Positions 6,988 through 15,521 of a DNA stretch of 38,994 bases are shown piece after piece (positions within the stretch are counted from its first letter, which is position 1; every line of letters starts with the position of its first letter). Source of the DNA: CAZLMW01 sp964560875 (GTDB lineage Bacteria; Myxococcota_A; UBA9042); contig CAZLMW010000073.1 in the NCBI GenBank assembly GCA_964560875.1, positions 1 to 38,994 on the forward strand, written 5' to 3'. The translations under genes were made by a program, and so were the position numbers. The notes under the pieces were generated by a model. The model searched no databases. It saw only the letters and a list, made by a program, of their open reading frames with translations, and was not told where the DNA came from.

Positions 6988-9558
6988 TCAATCGGCGATT
7001 GTGCGGTTGAGTCGGGTCACCGCGTCGGCGAGTTGAACCACGAGCGGGTCGATCTTCTTCTGCTTGTTGTCGTTGCGCAGGCGCTGCAACGCGGCTTCGG
7101 CGCCATGACGGTCACCGAGCTCGATGTACAGCTTCACGAGGTTGGACAGCGCGGCACGGTCGTTGCGCCGGAAGCCAAGGGCGCGCTGTGCGGCTGAGAC
7201 CGCCTCGTCGAGGTTGCCGTTTTGGGCCTGCACCGACGACATCGACAGCCAGAAGAAGAACGCGAGGTTGGGGTCGCGCCGCATCATCGGGTAGCGCTGG
7301 CGCAGGTATTCGTAGGCGCGCTTGGGCACGTTCGCGGCGACGATGGTGCTGACGGCGCCACGGCACGCGTCGATCTTGACTGGATCGCGCACGCAGACCT
7401 CGTGAAAGAGGTGATGCGCCTCGAGCATGCGGCCGCGGTGCGACAGGATCGTCGCTTCGAGCATCCAGCCCGCGAGCTCCGTTTCCTTGTTGGCCATCAG
7501 CACCGCGGAGATGCGACCTGCCGGCTCGAAGAGGCCGCGTTTTACGTAGAGGCGGCCGCGCAGTCCCTCGATCGAAAAACGGCGGTCCGGGTATTTGTCG
7601 CGCAAGATCAGCGCGAGCTTCTCGACCAGGCCCGGGCGCCTGTTCATGAAGAAGGTGCCGATGGCCTCGCTCTGCTTGGTGAGCCGCGGGATCGCCGCCA
7701 TCAGCACCTTGTCGCCGCCGTCGATCTGCCCGAGCGTCGCCAGCGTGTGCATAAACGTCTTGCGGCCGTTGGGCGCGTCCCAGGACAACGACAAGAGCCA
7801 GACCGCGTCGTCGCCCGCTTTGGCGATCTCGCCGGCTCCCAGGTGGGCGGCCATGCGCGACAGGTGGGCGTGGTGGCTGTGAGGACGGAGCTCCACGGCG
7901 CGGTTGAGGACCGCCACAGCGCCTTTTGCATCGCCCGCGTCGAGGCGCTTGCGACCGAGCACGTAGAATGCGTGGTGATCGTGCAAGAAGCTGGCGCCGA
8001 CCTGCGCGGCGAACTCCTTGGCGTCGAGCTCAGCGAGCCTTGTGTCGACGTCGCGCGTGAGGTTGCCGTCGGTCGCCAGCCACAACATCGCAGCGATCGC
8101 CAGCCCGCCTCCAGACATCACGACCGAAGCGCGTTTGGTGCGAATGGCGCTGCGCCTGACCCGCTCTCTTTCCTCGTCATCATCGGGTTTTCGCCAGGCC
8201 TGCAAGCGTTCCGCCAGCGTCGCCGTGACCAGGAAGACCATCAAGCCACCGCCCGTCTCCAGCGAGAAGTCGACGAGGTTTTGGGCCAGCAGCGCCGACA
8301 TGCCCAGCCACATCGGAAAGGCCGAGCCGCGCTGCCGCTTCAAGCTCATCTTGCCGGTCATCCAAGCCAGCGCGAGTAGGAACAGCAGGCCGCCCCATAA
8401 GCCACCGCCGACGAGCCGGTCCGCGATGATGTTCTCGAGGAAATCGACGCGGTACTGCGCCAGCTTGTCGGTCATACCGGCCACGACCGGAATCGTCCCG
8501 GGTGCCTGGCCGAACAGCCAACCCTGGTCCATCAGAGAGGGGATGTCGCCGAGCATCCGCAGCTTGCTCATGTCCTGTGGGCGACCGGTGAGGCCGAATT
8601 CTTCTTCGAGCACTGGCATCGCGATCAGGGCCAGGACGATCAACACCGACAGCGTGCTCAGGACGATGCGCTGCAGCCGTTCGCGTTCACGGGCGCCTTC
8701 GGGGCGACGATGCTCTTTGGGCGTGGGTCGGTAGGCGAGGACGAGCAAGACCACGAAGAGCGCCGCCGCGATGCCGCCGCGAGAACCGGACATCAACACC
8801 AGCAAGCCGAGGTAGGCCGCCAGGGTTTGGGGCGACAGGAGCGCGGTGGTTTGTTCGCGGATACCGGTGGCGAACGCGATCGCGAGCCCGACGTTCATCA
8901 AGCCGGCTTCGTGGTTGGGGTTGCGGAAGCTGACCGCCTGGAAGAGCTCGCGGACCTCGGCGGGCAGGCGCCAGGCGACGTTTTGGTGGTAGCCCAGCAT
9001 CCAGCAGGTGCCGCTGATAACGGCGGCCCACGTGATGAGGTCGGCGACCTGGCGGGATTCCAGGCGCCCCTGGCGATGCATGAGGTAGGAGCCCCAGATC
9101 ATGCCGATCGCGCCGACCGCGAGATAAAGCATGGCCTGCATGGCCGCATCGCCCCACGCCACGGCGATAGGGATAAGCGCGCTGGGTTCGATGCCGAGCG
9201 CGGCGCTCCCCGCGTCGTGGATCGAGACCGCACGCGGGTGCAAGAGCAGCAGGAACTGGCGCGGAATCGGGATGAGCTGCAGGCAGGTGTAGAGGCCGAG
9301 CAGCAGCCACAGCCACGCGAACCTGGACACGGGCGGACGATGCGGTTGGCCGAAGAGCGTGCCGACCCAGGCCACGATGCCGAGCAGAATCACCAGGCCG
9401 AGCGAGCCGTGCGACGTGCCGCCGCCCCAGAAGATCGCGAGGATCAGCGCCGCCGTCAGCGCCCAACGGCCGGTGCGTTGGATGCGTACGATGTTTTCGC
9501 CGGGCCCGCGATCAACGAGCGGTGCCGAGCGGCCGTCTTCGGTGAAGGTCGTCGCCAT
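6988..9558 (-). CDS. O-antigen ligase/polymerase-like membrane protein with C-terminal TPR region
   Basis: About 856 residues from the ATG at 9558; a GTG four codons earlier is also possible. The N-terminal half has around ten or more hydrophobic segments and a periplasmic-loop region like the Wzy_C/O-antigen ligase family, including FRNPNHEAGLMNVGLAIAFA and LVLMSGSRGGIAAALFVVLL; SGSRGG is a typical motif. From about residue 520 the protein becomes soluble and alpha-helical with TPR-like units (DAKGAVAVLNRAVELRPHSH; GNLDEAVSAAQRALGFRRND; GDRHGAEAALQRL). This layout is common in polysaccharide or glycoprotein assembly. The start lies 15 nt after the transaldolase stop, suggesting co-transcription. 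No other glycan genes are nearby, so the glycan is unknown. Confidence 0.8.
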   Translation of the reverse strand: MATTFTEDGRSAPLVDRGPGENIVRIQRTGRWALTAALILAIFWGGGTSHGSLGLVILLGIVAWVGTLFGQPHRPPVSRFAWLWLLLGLYTCLQLIPIPRQFLLLLHPRAVSIHDAGSAALGIEPSALIPIAVAWGDAAMQAMLYLAVGAIGMIWGSYLMHRQGRLESRQVADLITWAAVISGTCWMLGYHQNVAWRLPAEVRELFQAVSFRNPNHEAGLMNVGLAIAFATGIREQTTALLSPQTLAAYLGLLVLMSGSRGGIAAALFVVLLVLAYRPTPKEHRRPEGARERERLQRIVLSTLSVLIVLALIAMPVLEEEFGLTGRPQDMSKLRMLGDIPSLMDQGWLFGQAPGTIPVVAGMTDKLAQYRVDFLENIIADRLVGGGLWGGLLFLLALAWMTGKMSLKRQRGSAFPMWLGMSALLAQNLVDFSLETGGGLMVFLVTATLAERLQAWRKPDDDEERERVRRSAIRTKRASVVMSGGGLAIAAMLWLATDGNLTRDVDTRLAELDAKEFAAQVGASFLHDHHAFYVLGRKRLDAGDAKGAVAVLNRAVELRPHSHHAHLSRMAAHLGAGEIAKAGDDAVWLLSLSWDAPNGRKTFMHTLATLGQIDGGDKVLMAAIPRLTKQSEAIGTFFMNRRPGLVEKLALILRDKYPDRRFSIEGLRGRLYVKRGLFEPAGRISAVLMANKETELAGWMLEATILSHRGRMLEAHHLFHEVCVRDPVKIDACRGAVSTIVAANVPKRAYEYLRQRYPMMRRDPNLAFFFWLSMSSVQAQNGNLDEAVSAAQRALGFRRNDRAALSNLVKLYIELGDRHGAEAALQRLRNDNKQKKIDPLVVQLADAVTRLNRTIAD

Positions 9559-9573
9559 AAACGAATGCACAGA

Positions 9574-10221
9574 CTACTTGCTGGGCACCTTCTCCCAATC
9601 GGCCATGAACTTGGCCAGGCCGATGTCGGTGAGCGGGTGGTTGAACAGTTTGTCGATCACGCCAAAGGGCATGGTGGCGACATGGGCGCCAAGACGGGCC
9701 GCTTCGAGCACGTGCTGCGGATGACGGACGGACGCGGCGAGCACCTGGGTCTCGAAGCCGTAGTTTTCGTAGATGCGCACGATGTCTTCGACGATCGACA
9801 TGCCTTCGTTGGAGATGTCGTCGACCCGGCCGATGAACGGCGAGATGTAGGTCGCGCCGGCCTTGGCGGCGAGCAGCGCCTGCGTCGCGGAGAAGCAGAG
9901 CGTGACGTTGGTCTTGATGCCCTCGAGCGTGCACTGGCGGCAGGCGGCGATGCCGGCGCGGGTCAGCGGGATCTTCACGACCACCTGTTCGCCTTCCGTG
10001 GCGAGCGCGCGGGCCTGGGTCATCATCCCCTCGTAGTCGATCGCGGTGACCTCGAGCGAAACCGGACCCTTGACGAGGTCGAGGATCTCGCGCTTGACCT
10101 CTTGCCAGGTGCGGCCGGTCTTGGCGACCAGCGACGGGTTGGTGGTGACGCCATCGAGAATGCCCCACGCGTGGGCCTGGCGGATCTGGTCGATGTCGGC
10201 GGTGTCGATGAAGAATTTCAC
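9574..10221 (-). CDS. Transaldolase / fructose-6-phosphate aldolase family (TalC/Fsa type)
   Basis: The 215-residue protein is the length of the short TalC/Fsa subfamily. Landmarks are MKFFIDTADI at the start, GVTTNPSLVAKTGR, EVTA, the Schiff-base lysine in VVVKIPLTRAG (Lys83), TLCFSATQALLAAKAGATY, SPFIGRVDD, and ASVRHPQHV near the C-terminus. It would transfer a dihydroxyacetone unit in the non-oxidative pentose phosphate pathway, or cleave fructose-6-phosphate. Sequence alone does not separate the two activities. It lies between the kinase and the O-antigen-ligase-like gene on the same strand. Confidence 0.93.
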   Translation of the reverse strand: MKFFIDTADIDQIRQAHAWGILDGVTTNPSLVAKTGRTWQEVKREILDLVKGPVSLEVTAIDYEGMMTQARALATEGEQVVVKIPLTRAGIAACRQCTLEGIKTNVTLCFSATQALLAAKAGATYISPFIGRVDDISNEGMSIVEDIVRIYENYGFETQVLAASVRHPQHVLEAARLGAHVATMPFGVIDKLFNHPLTDIGLAKFMADWEKVPSK

Positions 10222-10315
10222 GGGCGGTCCCTCGGCGGTGATGTCCCCGGACAGCGTGGCCGCCGGGTTGGTGGCGCATTAGTCCGCAAACGGTCAAAAA
10301 TGCAAGGGGTGCGAT

Positions 10316-11632
10316 CTACTTCAGCAAGAAGATCGCGATGCCAACGATGGCGAGGGTGGCGATCACAGCGACCGCCGCGATCTTGACGGCGCTCGACCGG
10401 CTCTCGGCGATCAGCTGGCTCTCGATGCGGCGCCGCGTCTCGGACTTATCGCGACCGGCTTCGAGGCGATCAGCGAGGCTCATGATCGAGCCGCCCGATT
10501 CGTCCTGGGCGATGTCTTCGAGCGGCAGGCTGTTGACGCGCTGGATGACCGACTCGACGCCGTTCATGTCGATCTTGGGTTTGCCGCGGGTCTTGAGCAT
10601 GTGCGCGCGCAGCGGGACCTGGCCAACGGTGGGATCGAGGTCCCCCGCGTGTTCGAGGCTCTTGAGTTCACTGCGCAACAGCGCCCCGATATCGAAGCTC
10701 TCCGCGAGCTCTTCGCTGTCGCCGCGCAGGTTCTTGAGGAAGTCCGAGACATCGCTGGACGTCACCGCTTCGCCGCGCTTGAAGAGGTACGCGGTGAACG
10801 CCTGCTCCATGGCGCGGGCGCTCTGGTAGCGGCGCTTGGGGTTTTTCGCGAGCGCCTTGAGCAACACCCGGTCGAAGTCCTCGTCGATGTCGTCGCGGAT
10901 CGTGCTGACCTTGGGGACGCTGCCCTTGCGGACCAGCTCGACCGTCTCCATGTCGTTGGTGCCGGCGAAGAGCTTGCGGCCGGTCAGCATCTCCCACGCC
11001 ATGATGCCGGCGGAGTAGACATCGGCGCGCGGGTCGGCCGTCTTGCCCTCGACCACCTCGGGCGACAGGTAGCTGAACTTGCCCTTGATCACGCCCGCGT
11101 CGGTTTGCTGCACGTGACTGGCGGCCTTGGCGAGCCCGAAGTCGGTCAGCTTCACCTCGCCCTGGCGGCTGAGGAGCACGTTGGGCGGGCTGACGTCGCG
11201 GTGGACGATGCCCAGCGGCTTGCCTTTTTCGTCGTTCTTTTCATGGGCGTAGGCGAGCGCCTTGGCGATCTCGACGGTGAGGTAGCAGGTCAGCCCCAGC
11301 GGGATTTGAATGCCGCGGTCGATCGCGCGTTGCATCATCCGGCGGAGGTTGACGCCCTCGATGAGTTCCATCACCACGAAGTACGTGTCGTCGGCCTTGC
11401 CAATGTCGAAGATCTGCACGATGTTCGCGTGCTGCAACTTCATCGACAGGCGCGCTTCGTCGAGGAACATGGCGACGAACTTTTTGTCGCTGCACATCGA
11501 CGGCAGGATGCGCTTGATCGCGACCGTGCGCGAGAACCCTTCGAGGGAGACCGCTTCACCCCTGTAGATCTCAGCCATGCCACCCGCGTCGATCTTCTCG
11601 ATGATGCGGTAGCGCTGATGGACGGAGGCCAT
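10316..11632 (-). CDS. Ser/Thr protein kinase with C-terminal membrane anchor
   Basis: About 438 residues from the ATG at 11632. All kinase landmarks are present: glycine loop DAGGMAEIYRGE, catalytic Lys in VAIKRIL, HRDVSPPNVLL (Ser in place of the usual HRDxK lysine, typical of many myxobacterial kinases), DFGLAKA, and SPEVVEG. The C-terminal part is a linker of about 130 residues ending in a single hydrophobic helix (VKIAAVAVIATLAIVGIAIFLL) followed by one Lys. It therefore looks tail-anchored with the kinase in the cytoplasm and essentially no outer sensor domain. Its start overlaps the longest start of the divergent SpoIID-like gene. No obvious ribosome-binding site was seen. Confidence 0.92.
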   Translation of the reverse strand: MASVHQRYRIIEKIDAGGMAEIYRGEAVSLEGFSRTVAIKRILPSMCSDKKFVAMFLDEARLSMKLQHANIVQIFDIGKADDTYFVVMELIEGVNLRRMMQRAIDRGIQIPLGLTCYLTVEIAKALAYAHEKNDEKGKPLGIVHRDVSPPNVLLSRQGEVKLTDFGLAKAASHVQQTDAGVIKGKFSYLSPEVVEGKTADPRADVYSAGIMAWEMLTGRKLFAGTNDMETVELVRKGSVPKVSTIRDDIDEDFDRVLLKALAKNPKRRYQSARAMEQAFTAYLFKRGEAVTSSDVSDFLKNLRGDSEELAESFDIGALLRSELKSLEHAGDLDPTVGQVPLRAHMLKTRGKPKIDMNGVESVIQRVNSLPLEDIAQDESGGSIMSLADRLEAGRDKSETRRRIESQLIAESRSSAVKIAAVAVIATLAIVGIAIFLLK

Positions 11633-13358
11633 GACCGAATCCGGGACAGTACGCCGCGAATTATGGCCCCCATGCCGGTCATTGAAAAGCCGCCACCGGC
11701 TCGCCGTGATCGTATGGGCAATTGTCACAGCCTCCGTTGCGCTGCCATCCGCTGTCGCACAGGCGGCATCGCTGGGTCACGAGGACCGCGCAACGAGCCT
11801 TTATCGCGTCGCCGTCAGCCTTGATGCGACCGGTCAACCGCTGCTGCCCGTCTCCGTCATGGCCGCGCGCCGCAAGGTCGAGGTCAGCGCCGCGACCGGC
11901 GTGCGCATCATCGGAACCGGTGACGGCGCCGTGCAAACCCGCGTGCCGGCCGGAACGACCGTGCACATCGTCGGCCGCAAGTTCGAGCCGAGCCTGCGCA
12001 AATACTACCTCGCCGTCGCGCGCGTCCCAGCCGCCGACTTCACCCGCCTTCGCAAGCTGCGCAATAGGTACCGAAAGCTCGGCTTCGTCGTGAAGACGCG
12101 GGGCATCGGCACGACCTACTCGCTCAAGGGCCGGGCGCTCGACACGCGCCGCACCGTGCTCTGCCTCGGGCAACCGCTGACCAACCGCGACGCCGCGCGC
12201 AAAAAAGCCACCGAGCTGTCCGAGCAGCTGCGCCAAAACGTCTTTGTGCACATCGAGATCGAACGCCATCCGCGCGCCATGCTCGTCGCGTCGGCCGGCG
12301 GTGTGAAAGTGCTCGCGCAAGACGTGCTCTGGTTCGAGGCGGCGCCCGACAGCAAGGGGAAGGTTGGCTCCCTCGCCGTGGCAGGACGGGGCGATGGCGT
12401 GGTGCGGCGGCTGAAGCTGCCCGGTCGCGTATACGTCGTGCCCGATGACAAGGCGGGGCTGACCGTCGTCAACGAGGCGCCGATCGAGAAGATCCTCAAG
12501 GGCGTGGTCGCGTCGGAGATCTTCGCCAGCGCGCCGATGGAAGCCCTCAAGGCGCAGGCCGTCGCCGCGCGGACCGACATGCTCGCCAAGGTCGGGATGC
12601 GCCACCGCGCCGACCCGTTTTCGATCTGCAGCGAGGTCCACTGCCAGGCTTACGGCGGCACGGGGCGGGTCAGTGATCGCATCGCAAAAGCGGTCAATAG
12701 CACCCGCGGGCAAGTGCTCGTAGACCCCCACGGCCAGCTCGTCGACGCCTACTATCACGCGGTCAGCGGCGGCCACACCGAGAACAACGAGAACGCGTGG
12801 AAGATGCAGGCCCACACCACGCTGCGCGGCACAGCCGACCTGCTCCCCGGCGCCATCGATCACCTCAAGGGCATCCCGACCGACGCCCAGATCCGCAAGC
12901 TGCTCGCCAGCCCGGACAAGAGCTACGCGGCGGCCAGCGGACGCAACAAACATGCCCTGCGCTGGGTCGCCAAGCGCACCATCAACGATTACCGCAAACA
13001 CCTCGCCAAACACGGCATCACCCAGCCGGTGAAAAGCCTCGTCGTGACGCGTCGCGGTGTCTCCGGCCGGGCCATCGAGATCGAAATGGTGCTCGCCGAC
13101 GGCAAGACGCGCCGACTCTACGGTGAGCTGCGCATCCGGCGCGCGTTCCGATCGCTGCGCAGCTCGCTGTTCGTCGTGGAAAAAGGTCCGATCAACTCGC
13201 GCGGCGTCCCCGCCTGGTGGCTGTTCAAGGGCGCCGGCTACGGGCACGGCGTGGGGCTCGATCAAACCGGCTCGTGCGGCCGCGCCAAGCTCGGCCAAAC
13301 ATTTCGGCAGATCACCGGCCACTACTACAGCGGCTCGAAGATCGAACAGCTGTACTGA
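11631..13358 (+). CDS. SpoIID/LytB-domain exported protein
   Basis: Up to 575 residues. A signal segment (HRLAVIVWAIVTASVALPSAVAQA) begins about 20 residues in. A TTG at 11682 would give a cleaner signal peptide; the ATG at 11631 overlaps the kinase start and has GGAGG only 2 nt away, so the start is open. The SpoIID core is clear: ILKGVVASEIFASAPMEALK with the likely catalytic Glu, AQAVAARTDMLAK, DAYYHAVSGGHTENNENAW, and the C-terminal GYGHGVGLDQTG and GQTFRQITGHYYSG motifs. SpoIID is a lytic transglycosylase acting on denuded peptidoglycan. The pairing with a Ser/Thr kinase may be just positional. Confidence 0.87.
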   Translation: MTESGTVRRELWPPCRSLKSRHRLAVIVWAIVTASVALPSAVAQAASLGHEDRATSLYRVAVSLDATGQPLLPVSVMAARRKVEVSAATGVRIIGTGDGAVQTRVPAGTTVHIVGRKFEPSLRKYYLAVARVPAADFTRLRKLRNRYRKLGFVVKTRGIGTTYSLKGRALDTRRTVLCLGQPLTNRDAARKKATELSEQLRQNVFVHIEIERHPRAMLVASAGGVKVLAQDVLWFEAAPDSKGKVGSLAVAGRGDGVVRRLKLPGRVYVVPDDKAGLTVVNEAPIEKILKGVVASEIFASAPMEALKAQAVAARTDMLAKVGMRHRADPFSICSEVHCQAYGGTGRVSDRIAKAVNSTRGQVLVDPHGQLVDAYYHAVSGGHTENNENAWKMQAHTTLRGTADLLPGAIDHLKGIPTDAQIRKLLASPDKSYAAASGRNKHALRWVAKRTINDYRKHLAKHGITQPVKSLVVTRRGVSGRAIEIEMVLADGKTRRLYGELRIRRAFRSLRSSLFVVEKGPINSRGVPAWWLFKGAGYGHGVGLDQTGSCGRAKLGQTFRQITGHYYSGSKIEQLY

Positions 13359-13415
13359 AACGGCATCACGATTCCCGGCAACCGGTCCCCACACGTGCAG
13401 ATCCCACGCCACGCC

Positions 13416-14165
13416 ATGCCGAAATCCGTCGCCCTCTTCGTCGCGGTTGGCGTGATCGCGGCGTCCGGCGGTGCATGCGCGCCCATCAGCGAGTCGACCC
13501 AGCTCAAGGTCCAGCCCCTCGAGGCGCCCCGCACGCAGGTCGTGAAAACCGGCGAAGGGTTCATGTTGCGCGGCAAACGCGTCGCCGATGAGGTCGTCGT
13601 CCAGGTCGCAGCCACCGACTACTGCACCCGCCGAAAGGAGCAACGGGCGCGCGGCTTCAAGGTCGTCACGCGCAAAGCCAAAGGGGTCGGGCTGGTCATG
13701 GAGTGGATCGCTGGCGGCGTCTTCTCCGCGGTCGGCGGGCTTGTTTTCGCCTACGCCGAGGCGCCGCCCGACTATTCGCTGGAGGTCGACAAGAGCACCT
13801 CGCAACGGGTGTACGGCAGCGGCTTGATGATGGCCGGTACAGCGCTGCTCGTGGGCGCGATCTACCAGACGTCGATCCTCGGGGTCGAAAAGACCGATGT
13901 CGGCATCAAGACGCTCAAACACGACGGGCTGATCAAGCCGTGCAAGCTGCGCAAAGCGGCCACAGGTAGGGTCCGGCTGACCCTCGATGATGGCCTGCAG
14001 CTCACCGCCGACGTGCAGCCCGACGGCGTCGCGCGCGTCAAGCTCCCCGCCGACCTCGACGCCCGGCTGCTCAAGGGCGGCAAGCGCGCCACCATCGAGG
14101 TGCTCGGAGACTGGCGATCACAGCGCCGCATCGACCTGTCTCAAGACGGCAACCAGACGCTCTGA
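13416..14165 (+). CDS. Predicted lipoprotein of unknown function
   Basis: About 249 residues from the ATG at 13416. The N-terminus is signal-like (MPKSVALFVAVGVIAASGGAC) with a Cys at a plausible lipobox (SGGAC). Two hydrophobic segments follow (WIAGGVFSAVGGLVFAYA and SGLMMAGTALLVGAIYQ), then a beta-rich C-terminal half. I recognise no family. It follows the SpoIID-like gene by 57 bp, and its stop abuts the hutF start, so the three may share a transcript. It could be an envelope-stress or surface protein, but there is no direct evidence for this. Confidence 0.65.
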   Translation: MPKSVALFVAVGVIAASGGACAPISESTQLKVQPLEAPRTQVVKTGEGFMLRGKRVADEVVVQVAATDYCTRRKEQRARGFKVVTRKAKGVGLVMEWIAGGVFSAVGGLVFAYAEAPPDYSLEVDKSTSQRVYGSGLMMAGTALLVGAIYQTSILGVEKTDVGIKTLKHDGLIKPCKLRKAATGRVRLTLDDGLQLTADVQPDGVARVKLPADLDARLLKGGKRATIEVLGDWRSQRRIDLSQDGNQTL

Positions 14166-15500
14166 ATGATGACTACGATCGCCTCCCGTTGGCTCTGGAC
14201 CGGGGCCCAGTTGCTCGAAAACGCCGCTGTGCATGTCCAAGATGGCGTCATCGAACGCATCGATAGCGGCGGCAACGAACCCGCGTGCACGGTGAAGCTC
14301 CCCCATCACGTCTTGATGCCCGGCCTCGTCAACGCCCACTCGCATGCCTTTCAGCGCGCTTTTCGCGGACACGTGCAGTGGGCGAACGGTCACGATGACT
14401 TCTGGTCATGGCGCGACGCCATGTATCGGGTCGCCACGAGCCTGCCGCCCGAAGGCATCGAAGCCATCGCGCGTCTTGTCTTTGTCGAAATGGCCCAAGC
14501 CGGTGTGACCTCGATCGGCGAGTTCCACTACATGCACCACCAGCCCGGTGGCGCCCCGTACGATGACCCCGATGAGCTTGCGTGGCGCGTCATCACCGCG
14601 GCGCTCACCGCCGGCATGCGCATCACTTTGCTGCGAACCGCCTACCACTGCGGCGGCTTCAACAAGCCCGCATCCGCCCTGCAGGCGCGGTTCATCGATC
14701 GCCGACCCGAAGACGTGCTCGCCGCTGCCCAACGCCTCGGTCGCCACCAGGATCGGCGTGTCAACGTCGGCATTGCGCCGCATTCCGTGCGTGCCGTGCC
14801 CCGGCATTGGCTCCCCGAGCTCGCGGCGTTCAACGGTCCGATCCACGCTCACGTCGCCGAACAACTCGCCGAAGTGCAGGCCTGTCACCGCCTCTTTGGC
14901 CGCTCTCCTCTCGCGCTCCTCGCCGACGCAGGACTGCTGACCGAACGCTTCTGTGCTGTTCACTTGACCCATCCCGATCCGGGCGACGTCGCGCTCCTCG
15001 ACGCGGCCGGCGGCACGATCTGCGTGTGCCCGACCACGGAGCTCGACCTCGGCGATGGGTTCTTGCCCGTTGAAGCCCGCGCCGCATCGCTCTGTGTCGG
15101 CAGCGACTCCCACGCCGTCATCGACCTCTTGCACGAGGCACGTACCCTCGAAATGCACGCCCGAGGCCTCGCCCAGCGCCGCAATGTCGTGCACAGCAAC
15201 GGCAGCGTCGACGGTCTGGCGCGGCATCTGCTGCACAGCGCGACAACGGTTGGACGACAGGCGCTTGGGCTGGCCAGCGAACCTCTCGGGCCTGGCGCTG
15301 CGGCCGATTTTTGCGCCGTCGACCTCGATCGCCCCGCCGCCGACGGTCAACCGCCGCTGTGTGCCGTCGCCTTCAACGCGACCGCCGATTGGGTGAGCGA
15401 TGTGTGGGTTGCCGGTGAGCGCATTGTCCACGACGGACGGCACGCGCTTCGTGACTCGGCGCGGGAGGCCGCGTTGCCGTGGCTTGGCGCCACAACGTAG
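14166..15500 (+). CDS. hutF: Formimidoylglutamate deiminase
   Basis: The 444-residue amidohydrolase carries the HutF-specific signature. GLVNAHSHAFQRAFRGHVQW is followed by DDFWSWRDAMYR, GVTSIGEFHYMHH with GGAPYDDPDELAW, and MRITLLRTAYHCGGF. The metal ligands appear to be the two His of HSH (about residue 58), a His in NGPIHAHVAEQ, and Asp in GSDSHAV. HutF converts N-formimidoyl-L-glutamate to N-formylglutamate plus ammonia in one branch of histidine degradation. The ATG directly follows the stop of the preceding lipoprotein gene; a second ATG is the next codon. No other hut gene is in the window. Confidence 0.93.
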   Translation: MMTTIASRWLWTGAQLLENAAVHVQDGVIERIDSGGNEPACTVKLPHHVLMPGLVNAHSHAFQRAFRGHVQWANGHDDFWSWRDAMYRVATSLPPEGIEAIARLVFVEMAQAGVTSIGEFHYMHHQPGGAPYDDPDELAWRVITAALTAGMRITLLRTAYHCGGFNKPASALQARFIDRRPEDVLAAAQRLGRHQDRRVNVGIAPHSVRAVPRHWLPELAAFNGPIHAHVAEQLAEVQACHRLFGRSPLALLADAGLLTERFCAVHLTHPDPGDVALLDAAGGTICVCPTTELDLGDGFLPVEARAASLCVGSDSHAVIDLLHEARTLEMHARGLAQRRNVVHSNGSVDGLARHLLHSATTVGRQALGLASEPLGPGAAADFCAVDLDRPAADGQPPLCAVAFNATADWVSDVWVAGERIVHDGRHALRDSAREAALPWLGATT

Positions 15501-15504
15501 AGCT

Positions 15505-15521
15505 GTTGTAGGCGCTACAAC
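15505..15521. terminator. Short hairpin between convergent hutF and the binding-protein gene
   Basis: GTTGTAG / CTACAAC form a 7-bp stem with a GCG loop. It starts 5 nt after the hutF stop and overlaps the stop codon of the opposing gene. There is no U-tract, so termination is only a possibility. Confidence 0.35.

Noticed and set aside
8710..10386. A 558-codon plus-strand open frame across the ligase, transaldolase and kinase region
   Set aside because: It overlaps three clear minus-strand genes and contains no recognisable domain.
11679..13922. A 747-codon minus-strand open frame opposite the SpoIID-like and lipoprotein genes
   Set aside because: It spans two plus-strand genes and their gap and has Asp/Val/His/Arg-rich shadow composition. 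The SpoIID motifs are unambiguous on the plus strand.
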